A stretch of DNA of 64,000 nt from Darksidea phi (Eukaryota > Ascomycota > Dothideomycetes > Pleosporales > Lentitheciaceae). Positions 25,382 through 37,113 of this stretch are shown one piece after another. The notes below the pieces were generated by a model that ran no database searches, was not told where the DNA came from, and was given only the letters and a program-made list of their open reading frames with translations. Within the stretch, counting starts at the first letter, position 1, and each line of letters starts with the position of its first letter. The stretch covers positions 1-64,000 of the forward strand of contig JASJFT010000126.1 of assembly GCA_030770425.1 (NCBI GenBank), given 5' to 3'. Position numbers and translations under genes: made by a program.

Positions 25382-27484
25382 ATGAGCGAGCGACCTTACG
25401 CTTACGACGCTATCATAGACGACGAGAAGCGTGCACGAGCCAGCGTTGCAGCCGTCACTCATTCCTCCACGAAGGACGTTAACCGTAAAAGGGAACATGG
25501 GCGTCTCTTCTGGACCGAGATTAGCTGGCGTTTCGCGGGCGCATTCATCTTCAGCGTCATCATTGTTGCCATTCTCTACCGTTTCGCGCATATGGGCAAC
25601 CTTAGTCGATGGGAGAGACGCTGGTTCAACGTACTCACCATCCTTTTCTCCTCGCTCGTTAGTTTGATGTTGGGTTCGCTCTTAGGACTATTGGGGAATA
25701 TGCTCCGCTGGCCGTTATTGGCGCGGAAAGCGCATGAACCGATGGATGTAAGCTTCCACCATACAAGGAGAGCCGGAAAGGGGATCATTAACAGAATGCT
25801 CTAGGTCGACTTGATACTGGGAATGGCAAATCCTACCGGTGCATTCAGATTGATTTGCCGCCATACCAAGCATTTGAAATGGCGCGCAACCACCGTAGCA
25901 GTGACGCTGTATCTACTCGTCAATATCATCGGACGGCTGAGCGTTGCATCCTTTGGTCTGACATTCGACCTGAACGAAGTCCCTGGAGTCGAGTATCCTG
26001 TCATGATCACCGACTGGAGCACGGACGCCTGGTTTAACAAGTCTGTAGCTGGCGGCTACACGCGCCTTGATTATCAGTCCAGTAAGTAAGAGTACCATCA
26101 GGCTGCCATTTCATAACTAACACTTACCCATAGAAAGAATGAATGACTATGCAGCAATCGGGCTCTCCACCGTCCCGACCCCGTTTAATTCGTCGGTCCC
26201 GTCAACCTTCAACTTGACCAACGCCGGTGGTCGAGGTCTGGATCGTAGGGTTGAGGGAGACAAAGTCACATACTCTTATTTCTTGAGAGAGTACCGCGGC
26301 ACCGAGGAGAAGGCTTCAGAAGATAAGGTACTTCATAGTTCGTCAAAATGTATCGGAAGGTATCTTTGGGATTCCGACGTCTACGAAAAGGGGAAGATCG
26401 TTGGCAACATTAGTAAGTTATACTGTCTATCAAACGACTTATGGATCGCTGGTGACCGACTGACGCGAACGCTACTAGACGAAACAAGCAATGAGCCTTT
26501 CATCAACATATTGATCGCTATGTTCGTCTTCTATACAGAGCCTCAGGGTGAATATCTGTGGGCAGCGCCACTCGACTATACAGAGTTATCAAACCCACCT
26601 TCAGCTTGTGCCACGACATGTAAGTAGTGCCTTTTCCTCTACTTGGTGTTAGACCTTAATTAATCAATCAAATCAAAGACCTCTACTCGGAAGACTATCA
26701 AGGCTACACCGAAACCCTCGTCCGCAACGCCACGTACTTCGAGTGCACAACTTGCTTGACCGACCAAAACAATAAACCCGGACTTGGCTCAGACGTGCTG
26801 TTTGGTCTACCATCCGCAAACACTTCCTTGACAGCCGGCCTTCTTCTCGAGCTTGGCGCATTCGAGCGCGTCTATGAGGATTACGCCAGAGGAAACGGTA
26901 CATCATTTTCGGTCAGACAATACCCAGGCATGAACAAGAACTTGCATTTTATGAATGACCGCGACAACCACCTTGACTCAGGTGTTGAGAAAAATGCGCC
27001 ACGCACCAACGTTCCACTCGAGGCTGAGCTGTATGCCGCACATGTGGCCGCTCGTCTCCCGCTTCTCACCATCATTGGCGCTGACTCACAGCTTCCGCGC
27101 GTGACGCGAGAGAAGGGTGCATTCGAGCGGCCATTTGTCAACACGGTACTGGAAGTGCGCTGGAAGAGAGCAATCGCTGTGCTTGTCACTATTCTTGCTG
27201 GGCAGGTCATCGCCATCGCCGTTGTGAAGTTTATATGCAGGAATGTGTTTATCAGGGATCATGACAGCTATCTCTCACTCGCGAGATTGATGAAGACGGT
27301 GATGGAGGAGAAGGTAGTGGGGAGGAGCACGGACAGTGGGAAAGAACTTGCGCAGTTTTTGAAGGAGAAAGGAGTGCTCATGAGATATGGGACTAGGAGT
27401 ATCGGGGATGGATACTACCAAGTAGATCTCTGGGATGGAGATCGACCACTCAGCGGTGAGTTCCGTAGTGGGCTCTATGCCTGA
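25382..27484 (+). CDS. Four-helix integral membrane protein with large cysteine-containing loop (unknown function)
   Basis: Four exons: 25382-25747, 25805-26081, 26134-26619 and 26679-27484, giving 644 residues. Introns are 52-59 bp with GT-AG ends, and phases agree. The start is the ATG in caccATGag; an in-frame ATG lies 45 bases upstream at 25337. The N-terminus is a short charged cytosolic tail with two hydrophobic helices at about 51-68 and 81-108. A third helix is at about 150-172. A long polar region of roughly 365 residues with several N-x-S/T sites and an ECTTC motif comes next, then a last helix at about 540-562 and a charged C-tail. I do not recognise a named family. The layout fits a plasma-membrane or secretory-pathway protein with an extracellular sensor-like loop (inference). 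It sits between the transposon block and the kinase-like cluster. Confidence 0.8.
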
Positions 27485-27938
27485 AGGATTGAAGTAAAGG
27501 AAGAATCCCGGGAAGAACGCGAGCGGAGATAATACGACTAGCTAGAACATCTCAATGCCACAGAGTGCAAACACATGGTTCGTACTCCGAAAGTGGGGAC
27601 GAGGGGGTTGGCCAGTATATTGACGAAATCTACCGGAGAAGAGCTGTGCAGGTCGCTACGGACTTCATCGCAACAAATATATTCTAATTATATCAAGAAT
27701 GTATCTATAGTTATAGATTTTATATAATGTCTAGGATATTTATTTGGAAGCCTAAGACTTCTATTGGTGGTCTGAGATATCTGTTGGTGGTTTGAGGTTT
27801 CGTGTGGTGGGCTGAGCTAGAAAAGATTAAGCGAGGTTTTAGCGTGGTTGGCTGAGCTGGCGTCACTCGATTGGGTATTAACATCATCAGACGTGTTCTT
27901 CCAGTGCCAGTTGATCCACCGGATGATTTTCGATCATC
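27485..27938. other. Intergenic spacer with short repeats
   Basis: The 454 bases between two same-strand genes contain an AT-rich 3' end region (27,670-27,730), a likely termination region for the upstream gene, and the TGGTGG minisatellite listed separately. No gene was seen. Confidence 0.6.
27764..27818 (+). repeat. TGGTGG(T/G)(C/T)TGAG minisatellite
   Basis: Units starting at 27,764, 27,784 and 27,805 share ttggtgg followed by t(c/t)tgag or gctgag with a 20-21 base spacing. A fourth degenerate unit (gtggttggctgagctgg) lies near 27,843. They sit about 100-170 bases upstream of the next start codon, inside its likely promoter or leader. Confidence 0.7.
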
Positions 27939-30900
27939 ATGGCCACAAAGATCGCCTTCAGAATCCAAGGGGTTCCGCTCGGTTGGACCTTGGCCGACTT
28001 ATCAGCAGCCGTTGCCGAACTGTGCGATCGGAACGAAACCGGGGACGTGTCTATCATCGGTACGCTAACTAAAGCAGCGGAATACAATGTCCGAAGTCAA
28101 GTCGCCGTTATACACTTTACTCCGAAACTACCTAGTTTTCTGAGACATGTGCTAGACGATGAGACTGGAGAGGCGACCGAGTGTAAGCGACTCCAGGATG
28201 GATCCATTCTGGTCTTCGATAGAAACTTTTGGGGGTTGACTCCTTTGTGCAGCCCAGAGGCTGATGATGAAGTATCAATCGAGTAAGCTATGACAGATCA
28301 TTGACCACGGCAGATCTCTGACGCCAGTGCAGTATCGTCGCCATTACTGGATTGGATGGGAATGCCTACGGTTCGTGGGCGAGCAGAAAGGTCAATGCCA
28401 TATGGCTCCGCGACTTCCTTCCGAAAGATCTCCCCAAATGTCGTGTTCTTACCTTTGGTTATAACACCAAACTATCTCTGGATAGCAATTATCGGTTTGA
28501 TCATTTTTGCGCTGACCTGCTCAATGCGCTCAGAAGATCAAGACCTTCCGATGAGGTGGGTACCACTACGCTACGAGGCGGCTATTAATCCTGCTGACTG
28601 GACGGAATTAGGCTTCATCGCGACCCTTGGTGTTGTTCGGCCATAGCTATGGTACAAGACTGATAACACGAGTAAGCGAGATCCTCTGCCATAATCTTGC
28701 CTTGTTGCTCAACTCATATAACTTTAGTGCATGTGGCAATGTAAATTGTCCGATGACCCAGCATTCACGGCAATCCTAAAATGGACGCGAGCAGTAGTCT
28801 TCTTCGGAGCCGTTCACAGGGGAATGAAAACGGATGATATCGAAGAGTATCTCAAATCGAACTTTCCGGAATCGACTTCTCGGCTAAGAATAGTTGAGGA
28901 TCTCCGCGCTGACAATGAAGCTGCCTCAAGTAATCTCCAGAATTTTGTCAATTTAGCCCCGAGGTTCTTGGTAATCTCCATCCACGAAACGCGCAAGGCC
29001 AAGACACTCGTTAAGACTTCAGTGGACAGTAACACAGAGACTGCGACGACGCAACCGAAGAATGAGGTTTGGAGTAGAGTTGGAAAGCTATACACGCCCG
29101 TGGAAGAGGCTTCCGCGGTCATAGGCCTTCCGTCCGATATCGAGATAGCTATACCGAGTAATTCAGATCACTCAAACATTGCCAAGTTCGACTCACCAAC
29201 CGATAGCGTCTATCAGGAGCTTCTATACCATCTCAAAGCAATCCAGGCACAGTCTAGTCTGACGTTCTCTTCTCTCGCCTCGCTCCTTCAAGTCGGCGTG
29301 GTTCCCACAACAGAGCCGAGGGCGTCTCATGCAGCAGCAGTATATCAGCAAAGAATCATACAAACAGATGAAAATCATGGCGTACTAGAACGTAGGTCGC
29401 TCTGAAGTGAGTTTTAGAGCTGCAAAAGCTAATGAACTATCAAGAACAAATGGGGTTTCCCCGAATGCCTTCGCTTTTGAGAATGGCAACTGACCTTCTC
29501 GAAGAGATTCGCTCAACAGCGAAATTCTGTGCCGGCGATATCGAGCTTCTGGATCACACGGATGCCGCTATTAGAATGGTGCGGTATGTTCTAACTATAT
29601 GGAGCGCAGGACGCCACGCATCACTCGGAAGGAAGCATGCGCCGAGAAGGTTCTTTGCCAATGTGCTCCAAATACGGCAAAGCTTGGTCGGAATTATCGA
29701 CCTGCTGAATCCGCTCACGCATGACCTCGGCGCGGAAGAGCATGGATACGTCCAATTGAGACATGAAGAGCTTCCACCTGCTACGCGGCAGATACTAGCA
29801 GAAATCACACAGACCATGAATGCTGCGAATAACGAGCTCCAGACGATCTTACACGATGTACAAGCCTCGAAACCTCAGCTTCCTCCTACCTTCGCTACTC
29901 CGAAATCAGAAGAAGCCGTTATAAGAATGGCCAGCACCTGGAGTCGGTACGTTGCATCCTCACAGGACAAAGTGGAATGGATCTCATCCGACTGCCTGTA
30001 CTTCCCTGTTGATTCAGATACCGAAGCGGACCGAGAATCAGAAGGCTGGATCCAAAGTGTTCTCCGGTTGTTTACCAAAGCTAAGGCAAAGACGCTTAAA
30101 CTACGTCCGCGAAGATTCGGCGTTGTCGATTATAACGACCGTCAAGAGAAGGTCATGGTCGAGTTTCGTCCTTACCCGGAGAGTGCAAGAGCCAAACCGG
30201 AGACTGATGGAAATAGCGGTGCTGCTTCTACGGAGTACAAAACGAGACGGTGGGCCATAGAAAGGCTTGCCCGGACGCTACTCGCAAACAGTAGTACTTC
30301 TCAGAACGTTAGATTCCCATGTGTTCCGCTGCGCTACTTGGCAGACATGTCAGCTTCGTCAACTCCGAGTTTTGCACTCATCTACTCTGCGCAAGGGATA
30401 TACGCACTGGACGAACTCATGCAGGATCAGAACGCGCCTTCTTTAACTCAGCGTTTGCGTCTCGCCCTGTCTTATGCACAGGCCCTGGCGGCACTTCATA
30501 CTGTGGATATGGTCCACGGTAGCTTCAACGCTGACAATCTTTATCTGCACTTACCACAACGACCCACGGGTCCTGAATCGATATCCGATGCCGAAACGCT
30601 AGTCGCCGGTTTTGAAGTAACCCGTAACTTCGGTTGGGGTAGCGATAAGTTGGACGTGGAAGACCCAGATCGACGCCTCTATTTGCACCCCAAGCGCCTA
30701 GCAACAGGCCAAGGCAAGGAGCGCCAGCAGCCAGTATTTGACATATTTGGTCTCGGCATGGTGCTTATTGAACTCGGCTTGTGGAAACGGCTACATAGTC
30801 TACCCGGATATCCCGCTTCATGGCAAGATGATCGCGATAGACAGCGCTTCGGTCGCTCAAAGCGGAAGGATTTCAAAGGAAAGACTTCTTCAGAAAATCT

Positions 30901-31123
30901 TGGGGATCTGTATGCGGCTATTATCGCGTACTGTCTTGAAAAAGGATCGGATCCGTTGGCGCTGAAGGAAGAGCCTCGTAAGCCTGTAGACGACGAGTTT
31001 CTTGGGGCACAGAAGAGTCTCCGCATTGTTGAGTTGCTTCAAGAGTGTGCTCGTCGTATGGTGGATGGCGTTCAGCCGTCGATGAATGAGGGGACCAATT
31101 CAGGAATGACATTGGTGGGGTAA
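27939..31123 (+). CDS. Alpha/beta-hydrolase - pseudokinase fusion protein
   Basis: Exons are 27939-28282, 28333-28555, 28612-28671, 28728-29391 and 29445-31123, giving 989 residues with all phases consistent. Exons 1-4 encode a lipase/serine-esterase domain of the kind found at the N-terminus of fungal STAND proteins. It has a D-I-V-A-I-x-G-L-D-G start, a nucleophile elbow GHSYG with Ser201, and a later F-F-G-A-V-H-R-G strand. Exon 5 opens with helices and carries a protein-kinase fold lacking key residues: the catalytic loop reads VHGSFNADN at about 787 (no HRD Asp) and DFG is replaced by AGF. The last intron (53 bp, branch gctaat) uses an AAG acceptor. If that intron is not used, exon 4 ends at a stop at 29,405 and the kinase part is a separate gene. 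AAG acceptance is also needed in the dioxygenase gene at 51,435. No nucleotide-binding NACHT domain is present. Confidence 0.65.
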
Positions 31124-31375
31124 TAAAGCTAGAATCGCGGCGCAGGAGTCGTAGTACAGGGTGATGAAAATGTATCACACGACTTAGTTGGTATGGTGCG
31201 CTTTGAAGTTCTCGCAGTATTTGGCTGAAGTCAGAGCCAGCCTTGTGCTACATTCGACAAGCGGTGAGGGGTGTCATGCCACCTTCGTGATTAGTAACAT
31301 CAAGGCTTCCATCCCCTCAAGGCTGAGATCTCACCCACTCATACCTCATACACCGCAGTGATAAGTATTATAAAC

Positions 31376-34177
31376 ATGTCCTCTGTTGAGTACTCACACT
31401 CCTCCGACTTGTCACAGTCGGTCATCTCCCTATCGAGACGTAGTGACCTGATTGGCTACCGAAACGTCTTAGCGTACGCCTCTGCGCTTGGTATACCAAT
31501 CTTCCCCGAAAGCGCAGTTGAATTGCACCACGAACCTATAGGCCAAGGGAGCCGCTCAGCTACGTTGCGCGGGACCCTTCATGAGTCTGGAAAGGGTCGG
31601 GTTGTGGCTGTAAAGCAACCGAACACCTCTTTCACGAGAGACAAGGCTGAAGAAGAGGAAAGCATACAGCATCTTGGCTTGTCCAGCATTATCCAGGAAG
31701 TACGTATTCTCGCTGATCCGAAGCTGAGATCTCATCCAAATCTACCGCACGTTATCGGCGCTTTCTTCAAGGTTGAGACTTCTCCAGAGGGCATTCGTCC
31801 ATGTGTCATCTTCGAGCTGGCCACATCTGACTTCGCGTCATTTTTGCGTGCTCACTTGCAAAGGGATGGCGATACTAAGAAACTCCTGAAAGCATGCTCA
31901 CAGATTGCGAACGGACTTTGTGCGCTTCATGCTTATGGGCTTGTCCACGGGGACATCAAGCCAGAGAATATCCTGATGTTTGAGAGAGGAGAGGTCGCCG
32001 CCACGGTCGCGGAGATTGGAACATGCGGAACGCCATCGCAAGAGGAGATTATTATAGGCACACAGGCATTCTGGGCACATCCATTCAGAGAGTCCGTTCC
32101 ACGCTTTCGCAAATCGACCTTCTCGCGACATTTACAGCTTTGGATTAGTTGCCTTCGCTGCCGCTACTCGCTATCGAGAACGTCCCTTTCCAAATGATAT
32201 CCTTGAGCAGTTCAGGATACAGCATTCAAACGAATTGTGCTTAGAAAGAATTTTGTCGAAGATGCCGCAAAGATTTGATGCTGATTTGGCGTTTCGAGAA
32301 GCCGTAAGGATCTGCGTGCGGATCGACCCGGCCGAGCGTCCATCGATTTTGGCGGTTGTAGGCATGATGGAGAAGGCCACTGGCCAGTCAAGGTATTTTA
32401 GTCTACAAATAACGACGTGCTAGGCTGATTCGGCACCAGCAATATCCAGATAATGCAAGACGTAGCCGAGAGTGTTTTCCTTACTGACCCAGTCCAACCC
32501 AGGGTGAGCCTCAGCGCTTCAGTTAAGCTCAGCCATCGTACGCTAATATAAGTAGCTAAATATTCTAGAACAGATGCCCTTGCCAGAGTATCTCCGGTCG
32601 AAACTTCAAGCAGAGTTTCTCATACTAGCACGCAATTCATCCAATGTACAGACAGCCCTCACACTGGCTGCATTCTATGGGGGAGTCTTTGGAGAAAAGA
32701 CTGGGTCTGACCGAAACGTTGTTGCGGAGACACAATGGCTTCTCAAGGCCGTTGAACTTGGGTCGCACGCCACCCTGAATGCGTTCGTGGAGAAAGATGG
32801 GTTGGTACCCAAAGCTTTGGACCATTATGGTGCTCACATATTGGAGTTGAGAGGACCAGACTTCCAGTCACCCGAAGTGGACGTACGGAAGCTCCACTCG
32901 CGACTTGAAGAGTTAAGCAAGATGGGGGATAAACATGATGTTTCGGGAACTGTCCTTCGATTACTGACGAAGATCCCTGGGCGTGAAGACAATGAGGGCG
33001 GATCCCAGAATGATGTTCCGCAGAAGAAGAGGCGGTGGCGGCCCCAAACAATCCAACTCAGAAAAGAGATGAATTTCTCAAACAGTTCGCATTGGGCAGG
33101 GATTTCGATCTCGACCCTTTCGACACTGGTGTGATGGATCTTGGACTTCTGACGAAGGATGCCCTACATAAAAGCGCATTTAACGACGATCTAGAGACAT
33201 TCATAAAGCTATCACAACAAGCTCAACTCACCAGTATTTCTGAGGCGATACATTACTACGCAGCCCTGGCAGTATCGAATGACAGTGTGCGGGTGGCGAG
33301 CTACTTGGCGGACCATTTTCAAGAGGGTCCCACCGAATCCTGGGTAGGCACAACACATCTTGAGGACTCTGTTATGTTCGGGCGCAGCAAAATTGCGAGA
33401 ATGTATTTGGATAAGGGAGCAGAACTGGTGCCGTCTGATGGTGAGCTGCCATCAATACTCCATCACATAATCCGACACGAAGATATCGGCCTGGCCAGAT
33501 TGTTCTGTGCAAAGTTGGAGACACAGGGAGACTTGGCATGCGTTCTAAACTGGAAACCTACAGGCGGGGATTTCGTAGGAGACAGCCCTTTACGCGTCGC
33601 TGTATCCTCGGGGGCGTGGAAGATTAGTAGGCTCTATATCGAGCTCGGCGCCGACATCAACCAGGAAACTAGGGACGGGCCGATTTTCCAATCCATTCTC
33701 AATCCTCAAAGCCCGTCTCCACCTATCGAGCTCCTTGCCAGCGTTCTTGATCGCGGGGCCGATCCCAATGCTGTCACCGAAGATAGTCATCCAGCCCTGG
33801 AATGGCCCGTCTTCACCAGCAACGTTCTCGCGGTTCAGGAACTATTGCGCCACGGTGCGGAACCTGTTCTGGCCGAAGAGTATGATTATTACAAATCCGC
33901 TGAGAAGACACTAGAGAAACGGCAGTACCAGTCTCCCGTGAACGTGGTGGACGAGAATGGGCAAGTGGTTGAAGAAAGTTGGGCTTCCGCTGTGGCAGCT
34001 AGTAAGCTCGTGTTTGATATCATGGGCATTGCGAGAAACCGTCATCCCGGGTGGGAGGCTCAGGTGCAGCAGCTTATACAATCCGCGCCGCGAGATTGCT
34101 TGTCCAAGTATTGGTTGGTTGTAGGTGAAGGCTCGGATATTGGGGCAATCGAAGTAAAGGTTCCACTCCACGTTTAA
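31376..34177 (+). pseudogene. Protein kinase-like / Sel1-like / ankyrin protein, copy 1 (frameshifted)
   Basis: Starts at ATG 31376. The N-lobe has G-x-G and VAVK, then an Ile-Ile-Gln-Glu helix C and a catalytic loop HGDIKPEN. DFG is replaced by EIG. After GT-x-AFWA the frame breaks at a TTT run (32,105-32,107). Dropping one T restores the expected kinase C-lobe frame, which continues to about 32,393. A 47-bp intron, a short exon and a second intron (to 32,573) lead to a Sel1-like part (A-x-WLLKA-x-ELG). The frame then shifts once more near 32,985-33,030, possibly through a very short 41-bp intron. From 33,035 to 34,177 an ankyrin-repeat region is open to the end (repeats near 33,590-33,670 and 33,730-33,860). 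It lies head to tail with copy 2. One frameshift plus a lost DFG Asp suggest decay, although an assembly error at the T run is possible. Confidence 0.7.
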
Positions 34178-34304
34178 GCCATTATTTTGTGGCGAATTGG
34201 GGCTTCTTATCTTTTTCCGAACATTTAGAAATCTCCTAAGCATCCTTATTCCCTTTTTTTCGCGCGAATTTCGAACTTTCTCTGGGACAACATGGTGGTG
34301 ATAA

Positions 34305-37113
34305 AATGGTGCCATCTCCAGGCTACATCCGAAGAATACCCTCATCGGATATCGTAACCTGTTATCTTACGCAACCGCCCTTCACGTCCGCGTCCCCCCA
34401 AGAGCAAAAATTAATCGACACCTATGGGTCAGCAAAGGAGCCGGAACGTACTTTGAAGTATTCGAAACACGGTCAGAAAGCGAGCCTCCAAAGGAAGTCA
34501 TCATCAAAAGGCCTAACGCTTCCTTCACTCGAGACGATGAGAAAATTGAGAATCTAGTCCAGCATCAAGCCCTTTCCAACATCGTTCGGGAAGTCCGCAT
34601 CCTTACTCACCAGGACTTGAGCAACCATGACAACCTTATTCGTATATTCGGCATCTACCTCGAAGAGGAAGATAACCCTGTTGGCACGCGGCTTTGCATC
34701 GTGTTCAAGAAAGCGCTTATGAATCTCAGCGCATACCTCAAGGATATTTCAGTGCAAGTTTCCGAGAACTCCGTGATTACTTTTTCGGTCGATGTAGCCG
34801 CGGGATTATCTGCGATCCATGCTCACGGCTTGGTTCATGGGGATCTGAAACCTGAGAATGTCCTCGTGGTCTTTCGTCATGGTCGTATCACTTGTGCATT
34901 AGCAGACTTTGGCACATGTGGCACCTCCGGTCAATCAGGAGGGGAACATAGAATCATCCCCGGCACGCCCGGCTTCCGCGCCCCAGAATACTACGAAAGC
35001 AGTTGCTTTCATCCTTGGGTGAACAGACCGGCCCGGGACGTATACGGACTTGGTCTGATTGCATTTTCAATCGTCACCAACGACGGGTCACCCCCGTTTC
35101 CCTCAGATTCTGAGAAGGTGCAGCACGACGACGTAGCTTGTCTAGAATACCTACGTCGGCGGATCGTCCAAATCTATGCAACGAACTTACCATGGGACAT
35201 TATCCAGCATTGCGTCCGCGCGAATCCCAAAGAGAGATCATCGTTAGCTTTTATAAGTAGTACACTGAGGAAGGCGCAGGGCCTGGATGGGTGAATTCTT
35301 CCAACCAAGTGATTGTTAGGAAATACTACGAAATCCAAGACCTAGCACAGCAACTGCTCAGCAATCTGTCTGACCCAAGAGTATGTGCTTCAATAGATAG
35401 TAACGGCTAATATTGACCACTATAAGGTTCGTATTCTCAATGAAATCAAGCCTTCGAGCCATCTTCACGCAAAGCTTCTTTAGAATACGAACTCACGTGT
35501 GATGCCGAAATTGATGCTCGCCTTGCCACGACGATGGCAGCGTTGTACGCTGGCGTCATAGGACATCCCGTCGAGCCACCCTTCAATTTCGTCGCGAAAG
35601 CGCAATGGTTACTCAAGGCCATTGAACTCGGCCATCTCCCCGCCATCAATGCCATCTACGAAGACCTGAACACCTTCAAAATCCTCGAAATTTCTGGACG
35701 GTCGCTCATCTTCTCATCTTCTACAGGCGGCCTTCGTTCAAGTCTCCTCCTATCTCAGTGCCTTTGTCACTAGATCGACTCAAATGGGCTGCAGCCATAG
35801 CGGATATCATTGCGTTGGATCTGCTCGTCTTCCTGAGAGGCAATATTCCCGATCATGTGCAAGTTAATAGGGAGATTAGTCCCTCGGCCACGTCTCTCCA
35901 ACGGACGCTCTAAGAGGCCTTTCCTGCGCTTAATGAAGAGCCATATTTTGAGGAATTTCTCCATCGAGATTTTCAAATACTCGACCCGGATGCTATTGAC
36001 TTGATCCCTGATCGGTGCGACCATGAGGGGCTGAGGTGTGCGTACAACGACGACCTCGAAGGCTTCATACAAGCAGCAGACAGTCTTGCCGAAGATTTAT
36101 TACAATATCTACTAAACTATGCGATCCTCAGCGGCAGTGCAAATGTCGTGTGGTATATTTTCGGGCACTTCCACTTGGATCCAAACGAAGCGATAGAAGA
36201 GGGTTCAAGCGACGCTGACTGGACGGATGTCAACACTGACGCTTCCGAAGAAGACTCTGAGATGGCTCAAGACGATATTAGATCTGAGTCTGAAGGAGAA
36301 CAAGACGCCGAATCCCGAACCGATTCCGCCCCGAACTTCCACTTCTTCCAGCCACTCGTTCACGGCATGGGAGTTTTTGATTTTGCCCTCGTCCCTCCAT
36401 TTTCTGGCCCGTTTCGACGAGGAACCGTTAACAGCCATGGTCTGCCAGAGCTGCACCGACAAAAATATCCTCCAGGAAATCATGGAATCCAAGCCATCGA
36501 CCTGGCCTTCGGAGAATATCAGTGCCCTTGAAATCAACATGTATTCTAGGAGGTAGCGTAACGTTCTGGTGATGATGCAACCGGCAAACGGGTCGGTTTC
36601 TAGAGAAACGGAGAGCAGCCTGCTACTTATCGCTGTCGTCAAATGCATCCCGCCCCACCGTTTGTTCTGAGCGCATTCCTGGACCATGGATTTGATCCTG
36701 ACCTCGCGCATCAATCCGCAAAGCCGCCACTCTATTGGACCATCGGAACCAGTAATGTCCTCGCTACGGCCACTCTGCTGCGCTATGGGGCGAGTGTATC
36801 CTCATCCGGTGACACTGACCTGGCCAGTTTCGCCAAAGAGTGCGTAGACGAGATAGATTGCTACAGTGAGGTGGAAGTTTTTGATGAGCGAGGAGAGGTG
36901 TGTGAGGGCGGACTTGGAAGGATGAAGATAGCGGCGCAAACTGTCTACGAACTCGTGCTTTTTGGGTGGAGGAAAGAAGGTGACTGGAAAGAAGGAATCG
37001 AGAAGTGCATAGATAAGTGCCTAGACAACTGCAAGGGAAAGGTTTGGAGGGCGGACAAGACGGATCCTGCGGAAGCAACGATGCTGCTTGAAATTTCCTT
37101 TGCAACGGAATAA
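34305..37113 (+). pseudogene. Protein kinase-like / Sel1-like / ankyrin protein, copy 2 (broken downstream)
   Basis: Paralogue of copy 1, in the same order. The kinase part (about 34,330-35,294) is open in one frame. It has a G-A-G-x-Y-F loop, VIIKRP, an Ile-Val-Arg-Glu helix C, HGDLKPEN, DFG, and a G-x-R-APE motif, so all catalytic residues except the HRD Arg are present. No in-frame ATG precedes it; the upstream frame closes with TAA at 34,302. Downstream, the homologous Sel1-like segment shifts frame near 35,475 and again near 35,740. A TAA interrupts it at 35,909, and the ankyrin region is split into pieces (36,001-36,531 and 36,643-37,113) with an acidic insert. At least four lesions make this a pseudogene. 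A truncated active kinase starting upstream by splicing is a less likely alternative. Confidence 0.7.

Noticed and set aside
29405..29432. Two separate genes (esterase and pseudokinase) as the primary model
   Set aside because: A phase-correct 53-bp intron with a good branch site joins them, and the joined model length is divisible by three. Kept only as an alternative.
31898..32131. Minus-strand frame inside the copy 1 kinase
   Set aside because: It is antisense to the conserved HGDIKPEN region and so a shadow.
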